Origin: UMGS755 sp045652815
GTDB taxonomy: Bacteria > Bacillota > Clostridia > UBA1381 > UBA9506
DNA length: 15,228 nucleotides
Reading direction: 5' to 3'
Assembly: GCA_045652815.1 (NCBI GenBank)
Contig: JAZOLH010000087.1
Location: forward strand, 1-15,228
Below the pieces are notes generated by a model. It made no database searches and was not told the DNA's origin. It saw nothing but the letters and a program-made list of their open reading frames with translations. Shown piece after piece: positions 7,540-13,787 of this stretch (the stretch's first letter is position 1; each line of letters begins with the position of its first letter). The translations under genes were made by a program, and so were the position numbers.

Positions 7540-7926
7540 TTAGTTCAAGGTTGCCAGAACATCGCCGGAGTTAACGGAAGCGCCCTGGGATACATTGATG
7601 GAAGCAATGGTACCGTCTTCAGGAGCAACGATTTCGTTTTCCATTTTCATAGCTTCTAAAACGATGATGGCCTGACCGCGTTTAACCGCATCGCCCACTT
7701 TTGCGTTAACACGCAGAATAGTACCGGGCATGGGAGCGGTAACGGGTGTGCCGCCCTGGCTGCCGGAAGCTGCCGGTGCGGGAGCGGGAGCAGCGGCGGG
7801 TGCTGCAGCGGGCGCTGCAGGTGCTGCTACGGGAGCGGCTACGGGAGCAGAAACTGCGCCTGCGCCGATTTCTTCAACTTCAACTTCATAGGATTTACCG
7901 TTAACGTTTATCATAAATTTTCTCAT
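7540..7926 (-). CDS. Biotin carrier subunit of the decarboxylase (BCCP-like, gamma)
   Basis: Carries biotin between the cytoplasmic carboxyltransferases and the membrane beta subunit. 128 residues: a short N-terminal strand region (MRKFMINVNGKSYEVEVEEIG-like, 1-20), an Ala/Pro linker (about 22-55) that should act as a flexible arm, then a biotinyl domain with APMPGTI at 64-70 and the biotinylation site EAMKMEN, Lys94. The C-terminal GDVLATLN is typical. The ATG at 7926 has AGGAGG eight bases upstream; a second Met at residue 5 is less well placed. It sits between the small anchor subunit and the beta subunit, as in methylmalonyl-CoA decarboxylase operons. Confidence 0.95.
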   Translation of the reverse strand: MRKFMINVNGKSYEVEVEEIGAGAVSAPVAAPVAAPAAPAAAPAAAPAPAPAASGSQGGTPVTAPMPGTILRVNAKVGDAVKRGQAIIVLEAMKMENEIVAPEDGTIASINVSQGASVNSGDVLATLN

Positions 7927-7947
7927 GGAAGTGTCCTCCTTAATATT

Positions 7948-8298
7948 TTAAACTAAATTGTCACGACGGGCGGATTTGTTCCAGATAGGAGTACCGCTGT
8001 CGATACGTCTGTAAGAACGGATGTTTAAACTGCTTGCCGGTTTGCCGAGGCAACAAGCCACAGCGGCAGTGAGCACAGCAATCAGTTCGCCCTCATCTTC
8101 TGCTGTAGCGGCAGGAGCGGCGGGGGCAACGACAGGTTCGGGTTTTGCTTCGGCTTTCTTTTTAGGCGCTTTCTTTGCGGTGAAAGCCACACGCATCAAT
8201 TCCAAAACGCCCCAGAGGATTGCCAGAACAGCAAAAACTGTACAGATACCGATAACAGCAACCACGCCACCTTGAGTTAATGTTTCTGCACTAATCAT
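7948..8298 (-). CDS. Small membrane anchor subunit, OadG/MmdD family
   Basis: Small subunit that ties the soluble carboxyltransferase and biotin carrier to the membrane pump (OadG, called gamma or delta depending on the system). 116 residues: a single membrane helix at about 11-36 (GVVAVIGICTVFAVLAILWG), a Lys/Ala/Pro-rich linker (40-66), then a conserved C-terminal patch with NIRSYRRIDSGTPIWNKSAR, similar to the end of MmdD/OadG proteins, where it contacts the carboxyltransferase. AGGAGG lies six bases before the ATG. It follows the MmdA-type gene by 14 bases and precedes the biotin carrier by 21. Small and divergent, so the assignment rests on topology, tail and context together. Confidence 0.88.
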   Translation of the reverse strand: MISAETLTQGGVVAVIGICTVFAVLAILWGVLELMRVAFTAKKAPKKKAEAKPEPVVAPAAPAATAEDEGELIAVLTAAVACCLGKPASSLNIRSYRRIDSGTPIWNKSARRDNLV

Positions 8299-8312
8299 AA
8301 CGCGCCTCCTTC

Positions 8313-9800
8313 TTACAGCGGCATGGTGCCGTGTTTCTTAGAGGGGAGCACTTCACGTTTGCCGGCCAGCATATAAAGTGCGGCAGCAACGCGCTGACGG
8401 GTGGAAGAAGGTTCAATCACATCGTCAACGTAACCGTGTTTAGCGGCCTCATAAGGATTTGCATAAGTTTCTTTATATTCTTCTACGAAAGCTTTTCTTG
8501 CGGCGATGGGGTCTTCGGCTTCTGCCATTTTGTTTTTAAACAGAATGGTTGCCGCGCCTTCTGCCTGCATAACGCCGATTTCAGCGGTGGGATAAGCATA
8601 AACAACATCAGCGCCGATGTGTTTGCTGCCCATTGCGATGTAAGCGCTGCCGTAAGCTCTGCCGGAAATGATGCTTACCTTGGGCACGGTTGCTTCAGCA
8701 TAAGCATAGGAAAGAGCCGCCATCTTGCGAGCCAGACCTTTATATTCCTGTTCAACATCAGCCACGTAACCTTCAATATCAATAAAGGAAACAACGGGGA
8801 TGTTAAATGCATCACAGAAGCGAACAAAACGGGTGGCCTTTTCAGCACAGCAAGCACAAATCAAGCCGCCGCCTGCGTTTGCCACAAAACCAACGGTCAT
8901 GCCGCCGATGCGAGCCAGTGCAGTTACGATGCTCTGGCCATAAAAAGCGCCCAGTTCAAAAACACTGCCTGCATCTGCAACTTCTGCCAGTTTGGTTTTA
9001 ATATCAACGGGTGCATCGCTTTCTAACACTTCGGAGAGGCGGTTCACATCGTCGGTTTCTACGATGGGTGCATCTTCTAAATTGTTAGCGGGCAGGTAGG
9101 ACAGTAAGTTCTTAACTGCCGCAATTAAAGATGCATCGTCTTCGCAAACAACGTGACAGTTGCCGCTCTTTTCAGCGTTTGCCATAGCGCCGCCTAATTC
9201 TTTTGCATCGATGTCTGCATTTGTCTTTCCTTTAATAACAGAAGGAGCAGACATATAAAGACCGGATGCTTCCTTTGTCATAAACACAAAGTCAGAAAGG
9301 CAGGCAAGGGATGCGCTACCGCCTGCGGCGGGGCCCATCACTGCGGCAATCTGCGGCACAACGCCGGATGCCATAACGGTCTTTTTCATTACTAAGCCCA
9401 TAGCAGAAAGAGCATCGCTGCCTTCCTGAATACGTGCACCACCGGAATCGGGCATTGCCACGATGGGTGCACCGGTTTTAACAGCCATATCAATGACTTT
9501 GGCAATTTTTTCGCCATGGATTTTGCCCATAGAACCGCCTAAAACAGTAAAGTCCTGCGCATAGGCAAAAACGGGGCGACCATCCACGGTACCAAAACCG
9601 GTAATTACGCCATCGCAGGGCACATCGCCTGCAAAGGCATCCAGTTCGATGAAACTGCCGCCATCAAACAACAGGTTGATTCTTTCACGTGCCGTTAATT
9701 TTTTGGCATCGTGTTGCTTGGCCAAACGCTCAGCGCCGCCGCCTTGTGCAATCGCACCACGACGAGAGGTGAGGTCAGCCAGTTTGCTACTCATACTCAT
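8313..9800 (-). CDS. mmdA: Acyl-CoA carboxyltransferase, MmdA / propionyl-CoA carboxylase beta type
   Basis: Carboxyltransferase of the crotonase-like fold family that moves CO2 between an acyl-CoA and biotin (methylmalonyl-CoA decarboxylase alpha, transcarboxylase 12S, propionyl-CoA carboxylase beta). 495 residues, near the usual 510. Oxyanion-hole glycines are seen in PDSGGARIQEG and MGPAAGGSA in the N-terminal half, ELGGAMANAEKSG in the middle, and the second-half segment NAGGGLICACCAEKATRFVRFCDAF. The next stretch reads FIDIEGYVADVEQEYKG, whereas the propionyl/methylmalonyl enzymes I know read close to FVDVPGFLPGxxQEYxG, so substrate choice may differ. First gene of the operon, with AGGAGG six bases before the ATG at 9800 and a promoter about 120 bases upstream. 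Gene symbol is by family, not proven substrate. Confidence 0.9.
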   Translation of the reverse strand: MSMSSKLADLTSRRGAIAQGGGAERLAKQHDAKKLTARERINLLFDGGSFIELDAFAGDVPCDGVITGFGTVDGRPVFAYAQDFTVLGGSMGKIHGEKIAKVIDMAVKTGAPIVAMPDSGGARIQEGSDALSAMGLVMKKTVMASGVVPQIAAVMGPAAGGSASLACLSDFVFMTKEASGLYMSAPSVIKGKTNADIDAKELGGAMANAEKSGNCHVVCEDDASLIAAVKNLLSYLPANNLEDAPIVETDDVNRLSEVLESDAPVDIKTKLAEVADAGSVFELGAFYGQSIVTALARIGGMTVGFVANAGGGLICACCAEKATRFVRFCDAFNIPVVSFIDIEGYVADVEQEYKGLARKMAALSYAYAEATVPKVSIISGRAYGSAYIAMGSKHIGADVVYAYPTAEIGVMQAEGAATILFKNKMAEAEDPIAARKAFVEEYKETYANPYEAAKHGYVDDVIEPSSTRQRVAAALYMLAGKREVLPSKKHGTMPL

Positions 9801-9917
9801 ATGAAACCTCCTAAGAAGATACTGAAAAACACTTATAATTAAAAGAAATAATTAAAGTATATTTCGGCAAAATATTCGACAAAACCTACGAAAAGTTCCG
9901 AATTTTCACCAATTATC
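9801..9917 (-). other. AT-rich 5' leader of the sodium pump operon
   Basis: About 110 transcribed bases before mmdA. On the minus strand it holds an imperfect direct repeat (TTTTGTCGAATA then TTTTGCCGAAATA, about 9856-9884) and a possible long-range pairing of ATTCGG with CCGAA. I recognise no riboswitch class, BirA operator or Rex box. No gene fits. Confidence 0.4.
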
Positions 9918-9946
9918 ATTATATCAAAAACCACCTGTAAAAACAA
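9918..9946 (-). promoter_or_regulatory. Promoter of the sodium pump operon
   Basis: Minus strand: TTGTTT (9946-9941), 17-base spacer, TATAAT (9923-9918) preceded by TGA, an extended -10. The -35 is weak (three of six). The stretch 9947-10085 upstream is AT-rich with a small AGGGC-TTTC-GCCCT hairpin at 10050-10063 and nothing else I can name. Confidence 0.65.
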
Positions 9947-10085
9947 GGAAAAAAAGTTCGGGTTTTTCACGAAAAAAGGGGCTTTTTTTAGGCAATAAAG
10001 CACAACAAAAATTATCGATTATCAATATAGGAAAAACCAGGTAAAATCTAGGGCTTTCGCCCTCTTTACAGTATGAGAAAAAAGG

Positions 10086-10124
10086 CAAAAAAATAACCGC
10101 AAAAACCATAGGGTTTTTGCGGTT
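10086..10124 (-). terminator. Terminator after the DUF1858 gene
   Basis: Thirteen-base perfect stem AACCGCAAAAACC (10095-10107) with GGTTTTTGCGGTT (10112-10124), loop ATAG. Read on the minus strand the stem is followed by seven T residues (A-run 10087-10093 on plus). It closes the operon that starts at 13355. Confidence 0.9.
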
Positions 10125-10144
10125 AACAACCAAGAATTTTTGAC

Positions 10145-10354
10145 TTATTCAGCGCTTGCTAAAAATTCGTTAATGCGAGCAACCAAAGCGTCTGCATCTT
10201 CGCCATGAACAGCGCAAGCTTCAGCGATGGATTCACCGCTTGCAGAGGGGCAACCTAAGCAATGCATACCGATTTCGAAGAAGAACTTAGCAGTACCCTC
10301 GTTCATTCTTAAAACATCAATGATGATAGTGTCCTTTGTTACCTGATTTGCCAT
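10145..10354 (-). CDS. DUF1858 domain protein
   Basis: Small cytoplasmic protein of 69 residues with the DUF1858 fold, a helical domain also seen at the N-terminus of ScdA/RIC-like and some redox proteins; function unknown. The family core VTKDTIIIDVLRMNEGTA and the Cys motif MHCLGCPSA are present, with Cys32, Cys35 and Cys47 available for metal or redox chemistry. The frame could open at a start 27 bases upstream, but AGGAGG eight bases before the ATG at 10354 fixes the start at MANQVTK. It lies 34 bases after the HAD hydrolase stop and may be cotranscribed, though TTGGGA-18-TATAAT on the minus strand (10417-10388) could be its own promoter. Followed by a strong terminator. Confidence 0.85.
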   Translation of the reverse strand: MANQVTKDTIIIDVLRMNEGTAKFFFEIGMHCLGCPSASGESIAEACAVHGEDADALVARINEFLASAE

Positions 10355-10388
10355 TTTGTTTACCTCCTTCATAATTTTCATTATATTA

Positions 10389-11414
10389 TTATAAAATTAA
10401 TTCTAAAATATTCCCAAAAACATAATCTGCGCCTTCTGCTTCAAAAAATCCGCGGGCGGCCTCGCCTTCAATACCGGTGAGAACTGCCAAAAAGTCGCAT
10501 CCGGCGGCATGAGCTGCAATCATATCGCAAGCCGCATCGCCAATAACCAGCGTTTTTTTGCAGGGGGCGTTATTAAAGTTGCCGCCGATGATGTCATCAT
10601 CTGTGGCTGTGTTACCCAGCGCACCTTTTAAAAACATAAAGGGGTTGGGCTTGGTTAGAACGGCGCCGGGATGGGCATTTTGTGCGGCGAGAACTTCACC
10701 ATAGGTCACAAACGCATCGGGGGAGAAGGCCTCCCAGATGCCCCAGTTTTTCAGGGGTGTTTCCGCTTCAACTCTCGGTCTGCCTGTGCCAACGCCCAAA
10801 CGGACTTTTTCGCCTAAAGCGGCAAGCAGTTTGAGAAGCGGTTCTTTGGAAACCAGCGGCTCTTCGCGGAAGCTGAGCCCTGATTTACCTTCCTGCAACA
10901 TAGGTGAATCCCAATATTTCGGGAATTGTTCACTCCCTAAAAACCATTCCTGAAAAGAATACTGCACCTTTGTCCAGATGCTGCCGTGATGTGCGGCGGC
11001 CTCGATGGGAAAGCCCGCCTTTTCAGAGAGCATATCTGCCATAGCAGCGAACATATCCACCGCTGTTTCGGGCAGAGATTTTAAAATCTCTAAAATTTTT
11101 GCAAAATCACGGGTTTTTTCCGAAAGAGCGATGCCGATCACCAGCCAAGCGAGGTCCCAGTTGTTGTTTACGCCACGGGATTTAACCAAACGGATGGTTT
11201 CATCATCGCAAAACACTTCTTTGCGGATGTCGGCAACCCGCTCCATTGCCTCGGCAGGAACGATGTCCTCTGTGCCAAAGTAACGGCGGCTGGCAAGATG
11301 CTCCCAAACCGTCAGCGCGGCGGCATCCCAGTAGATGGCCTCAGATGTGATGACCCCGTCCATATCCAAGAGGACGGTATCATATTTGTCTAAAAGAGAA
11401 TGTAGTGCGTTCAA
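10389..11414 (-). CDS. HAD-superfamily hydrolase, probable phosphatase with large cap
   Basis: All four HAD motifs are visible (residues counted from the start chosen here): DMDGV with nucleophile Asp17 and acid/base Asp19; Thr210 in GVGTGRP; Lys255 in TKPNPF; and VIGDAACD with Asp293 and Asp297 for magnesium. About 170 residues between motifs I and II form a large type-1 cap, longer than in usual phosphoglycolate phosphatases. A TTG at 11435 would overlap the HisB-like gene, but AGGAG at 11422-11426 lies seven bases before another TTG at 11414, so I start there (341 residues, MNALHSLLDKYDT). The gap to the HisB-like stop is then 13 bases. Its place after HisD- and HisB-like genes suggests it removes phosphate from an intermediate of their pathway. 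The substrate is unknown; histidinol-phosphate is one possibility. Confidence 0.85.
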   Translation of the reverse strand: MNALHSLLDKYDTVLLDMDGVITSEAIYWDAAALTVWEHLASRRYFGTEDIVPAEAMERVADIRKEVFCDDETIRLVKSRGVNNNWDLAWLVIGIALSEKTRDFAKILEILKSLPETAVDMFAAMADMLSEKAGFPIEAAAHHGSIWTKVQYSFQEWFLGSEQFPKYWDSPMLQEGKSGLSFREEPLVSKEPLLKLLAALGEKVRLGVGTGRPRVEAETPLKNWGIWEAFSPDAFVTYGEVLAAQNAHPGAVLTKPNPFMFLKGALGNTATDDDIIGGNFNNAPCKKTLVIGDAACDMIAAHAAGCDFLAVLTGIEGEAARGFFEAEGADYVFGNILELIL

Positions 11415-11427
11415 GATTTTGCTCCTA

Positions 11428-12054
11428 TTATTCAACAGTAAAGGTCACAGCGCCTGCCACACCGGAAGATAAGTTCTTGCGGGCGGGGTCTAAATAGAAA
11501 GCACGACCGAGGGCGATACCGAATGCACGGAAAGACGCCTCCCAGACGTGGTGACCGTTCACGCCTTTTTCAATGTCTAAGTGCAGGGTGCACATAGCGC
11601 CCTGGCAGAAACCTTCTAAGAAAGTTACCAGATCTTCGCTTAAAACATTTTCTGTTTCAGCAGGCATATTGATGGCGCGCGCATTAATATCGCAGTAAGC
11701 ACGTTCTTCAAAACTGATGGCACAGGTTGCTTTGGCTTCATCGATGATGCCAACACCATCGCCATAGCCTGTTGCACCGTCTGCTTTGTTGCTCCAGATA
11801 AATTCGCGGGCTGCTTTACCAAAGGTGATACCCAAATCTTCGTAAATCACGTGATTTAAGGTAAAATCAGCCAGTTTCAGCTGGGTTTCAATGGTCACAC
11901 CGCTGCGCCAAGCGATGTGTTCAATCATGTGTGAGAAAAAGGGCGCGTGGGTATTGATTTTTTTGCGGTAATCTGCCGCCAGACCGGAAGCATCCAGCTT
12001 AACGGTCATCACGGATTCGGATGTGGTGCGAGTCACTTTAACAGTTTCTTTCAT
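11428..12054 (-). CDS. Imidazoleglycerol-phosphate dehydratase-like protein (divergent HisB family)
   Basis: 208 residues with the HisB two-repeat fold. Retained are FFxHM with His42, Glu72 in the first metal motif, Asp105-Glu106, TLHLD with His158, and the second metal motif NGHHVWEASFRA with His168, His169 and Glu172. Changed are: the first metal motif, normally HHTxED, reads HVIYED, with Val69 in place of a manganese-ligand His; FFDHM reads FFSHM; SGRPY reads EERAY; and the C-terminal phosphate-binding STKG is replaced by SSGV (196-199). Canonical dehydratases keep all of these, so a different substrate or altered metal site is likely, though a poor histidine enzyme cannot be excluded. The start overlaps the HisD-like stop by one base (TAATG), implying coupled translation. 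Confidence 0.82.
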   Translation of the reverse strand: MKETVKVTRTTSESVMTVKLDASGLAADYRKKINTHAPFFSHMIEHIAWRSGVTIETQLKLADFTLNHVIYEDLGITFGKAAREFIWSNKADGATGYGDGVGIIDEAKATCAISFEERAYCDINARAINMPAETENVLSEDLVTFLEGFCQGAMCTLHLDIEKGVNGHHVWEASFRAFGIALGRAFYLDPARKNLSSGVAGAVTFTVE

Positions 12055-13355
12055 TATTCTTCAGTGCTCCTTTCTTCAACAGCCAGTGCGTGAGCATCAA
12101 AGCCTTCAACACGGGCGATTTTAGAGGCATACTTGCGAACGTTCATAAAGCCTTCGCGGCTTGCGTAGCCAACGGAAGAACGTTTTAAAAAGTCCATAAC
12201 GGAAACAGAGGAATAGGTTTTGGCAAAACCGCCTGTGGGCAGAATCGCGTTGGGACCCAACACGAAGTTACACAGGGTAACGGGGGTATATTCGCCCAGC
12301 AGGATTTCACCTGCGTTTTTAATATCCTCGAGAACAGCAAAGGGATCTTTTGTCATCACTTCCATGTGCTCGGGGGCATAATCGTTAACAAAATCAATAG
12401 ATTCAGCGAGACTTTCGGTTACAATCACGCCGCCATAGGTTTCAAAGTTGGTACGGATGAAACTCTGACGTTTTTCAGAGAGTTTGGGCATCTGTCTTTC
12501 GATGATGGGCAGCACTTTTTCCACCAGTTCGCGAGAGTGGGTTACGAGCAGGGCCGCAGAATCGGGACCGTGTTCTGCTTCAATCATCACGTCAAGCGCC
12601 ACTTTTTCGGGATCGGCAAATTCGTCAGCCAAAATGATCACTTCGCTGGGGCCTGCAGGGAGACCGGAGTCAATCTGACCGGCCAAAACACGCTTTGCGG
12701 CGGTGGCATAAGAGTTACCGGGGCCGATGATTTTGTGGCAACGGGGAATGGTTTCGGTGCCATAAGCCACAGCAGAAACCGCCTGAATACCGCCTACTTT
12801 GTAAATATCAGTAATGCCGATGATTTTAGCAGCGGCCAAGATGGCATCATCACATCCACCTTCTTCGTTGGGCGGTGTTACAACGCAGATTTTAGGAACG
12901 CCTGCCACAACAGCAGGAATACCCAGCATTAAAAGAACAGAGGGGAAACTGCCTTTACCACGGGGCACATAGAGGCAAACATCGGTGATGGGGGTGGTTT
13001 TTTCGCCAACCATCAAACCTTTATCCACATTGGTAAACCACATTTCCTCGGGCATCTGTTTTTCGTGGAAGTTTTTAATGTTTTTAGCAGCGTATGCAAT
13101 GGCCTCGCGGGTTTCAGCGTCTAAGCGCTCGTAACCTGCATCGATTTCATCCTGTGTCACACGGATGGCGTCGGGGGCTAATGTTACACCGTCAAATTTC
13201 TGTGTATATTTTAAAACCGCGGCATCACCGTTTTCACGGATATCGGCCGCAACTTCGCGAGCCAACTCCATCTGACGGGAAATATCCAGTTCCGCACGTT
13301 TTAAAACAAACTCTTTTTCTTCCTGTGTTAAATCTTTCCAAACACGAACTCTCAT
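12054..13355 (-). CDS. Histidinol dehydrogenase-like NAD-dependent alcohol dehydrogenase (HisD family, altered zinc site)
   Basis: 433 residues, full HisD length. Family blocks are present: PRGKGSFPSVLLM (131-143), VGGIQAVSAVAYGT, KIIGPGNSYATAAKR, LPAGPSEVIILAD, EAEHGPDS, NDYAPEHME and FLKRSSV. The catalytic pair equivalent to E. coli Glu326-His327 is Glu329-His330, and zinc ligands His262 and His422 are kept. But the Gln259 equivalent is Glu259, the Asp360 equivalent is Asn363, and the substrate-site His367 equivalent is Ala370. Known paralogues of HisD (for example the sulfopropanediol dehydrogenase HpsN) oxidise other alcohols to acids, so this may not be histidinol dehydrogenase. First gene of the operon, ATG at 13355 with GGAAAGGA upstream and a good promoter at 13442-13470. 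No hisG, hisC, hisA, hisF or hisH is in view. Confidence 0.85.
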   Translation of the reverse strand: MRVRVWKDLTQEEKEFVLKRAELDISRQMELAREVAADIRENGDAAVLKYTQKFDGVTLAPDAIRVTQDEIDAGYERLDAETREAIAYAAKNIKNFHEKQMPEEMWFTNVDKGLMVGEKTTPITDVCLYVPRGKGSFPSVLLMLGIPAVVAGVPKICVVTPPNEEGGCDDAILAAAKIIGITDIYKVGGIQAVSAVAYGTETIPRCHKIIGPGNSYATAAKRVLAGQIDSGLPAGPSEVIILADEFADPEKVALDVMIEAEHGPDSAALLVTHSRELVEKVLPIIERQMPKLSEKRQSFIRTNFETYGGVIVTESLAESIDFVNDYAPEHMEVMTKDPFAVLEDIKNAGEILLGEYTPVTLCNFVLGPNAILPTGGFAKTYSSVSVMDFLKRSSVGYASREGFMNVRKYASKIARVEGFDAHALAVEERSTEE

Positions 13356-13373
13356 GGGTATGATCCTTTCCGA

Positions 13374-13389
13374 AGATATCAGTATATCT
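13374..13389. promoter_or_regulatory. Small inverted repeat in the leader of the HisD-like gene
   Basis: AGATAT-CAGT-ATATCT, perfect six-base arms, about 20 bases before the start codon and downstream of the predicted transcription start. It could be an operator, but AT-rich arms this short arise by chance. Confidence 0.25.
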
Positions 13390-13441
13390 GTATTTTCGTA
13401 TAAAAATTACACTATGGGCATTTTACATTATACCTTATTAT

Positions 13442-13470
13442 ATAATAACGCGCGCATAAATGCAAGTCAA
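13442..13470 (-). promoter_or_regulatory. Promoter of the HisD-like operon
   Basis: Minus strand TTGACT (13470-13465), 17 bases, TATTAT (13447-13442); five of six matches in each box. Predicted start near 13435, leaving a leader of about 80 bases. A TATAAT at 13432-13427 lies just downstream and might be a second -10. Confidence 0.7.
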
Positions 13471-13586
13471 GGAGCATATTTTTAATCAAAAACAATTTTT
13501 GTGTGATTTTTGTGTGCAAAAAATGTGTGATTTCTGTTGAATATTTAAAGGGATTATGTAAACTTCCAAAAAGTGTAAGCCAAAAG

Positions 13587-13679
13587 TTATTCACATTGTT
13601 AACAGGGTTATCAACAGAAAATTGTGTTGAAAATGGGATTTTTGAGGAAGTTATCAACATTATCAACAGGTTATCAACA
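13587..13679 (+). other. Cluster of five DnaA-box-like 9-mers
   Basis: TTATTCACA at 13587-13595, and TTATCAACA at 13608-13616, 13651-13659, 13660-13668 and 13671-13679, all in the same orientation; the third and fourth boxes abut and the last follows two bases later. Each is one mismatch from TTATCCACA. A weaker reverse match (TTTTCAACA) is at 13633-13625. The cluster sits in the 432-base gap between two divergent transcription units. No dnaA, dnaN, rpmH or gyrB is in the window, so calling it oriC is unproven. No gene is supported in this gap. Confidence 0.6.
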
Positions 13680-13687
13680 GGTTTTAT

Positions 13688-13704
13688 AAACAAAACATTT
13701 GTTT
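13688..13704. repeat. Palindrome next to the DnaA-box cluster
   Basis: AAACAAA-ACA-TTTGTTT, perfect seven-base arms, nine bases after the last DnaA-like box. It might be an operator for the downstream membrane protein gene or part of the replication-type region. Confidence 0.4.
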
Positions 13705-13787
13705 GGTTGGGCGTGAGAAACCGCAGAGAATGGGGAATTTTGGTTTAGTTTACATAACTTTGAATTATGAGAAAGTGAGGATGAATT

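Noticed and set aside
8331..9026. Open frame of 231 codons on the plus strand
   Set aside because: Antisense shadow of the acyl-CoA carboxyltransferase gene; His/Cys/Phe-rich composition is typical of reverse-frame translation.
9801..9917. BirA operator or biotin-type riboregulation before the biotin-dependent operon
   Set aside because: No long dyad of the TTGTTAAC type is present.
9924..10133. Frame of 69 codons on the minus strand between operons
   Set aside because: It spans the terminator hairpin and the pump promoter region and has a Phe-rich random-like composition.
12366..12932. Open frame of 188 codons on the plus strand
   Set aside because: Antisense of the HisD-like gene, which has full family blocks.
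13587..13679. Definite oriC
   Set aside because: Box cluster is suggestive, but no dnaA, dnaN or other origin-linked gene is present and skew could not be computed; kept as a candidate only.
13412..13748. Overlapping small frames on both strands in the divergent gap
   Set aside because: They read through the DnaA-box-like cluster and the promoter of the HisD-like gene, have low-complexity Asn/Ile/Leu content, and lack ribosome sites.
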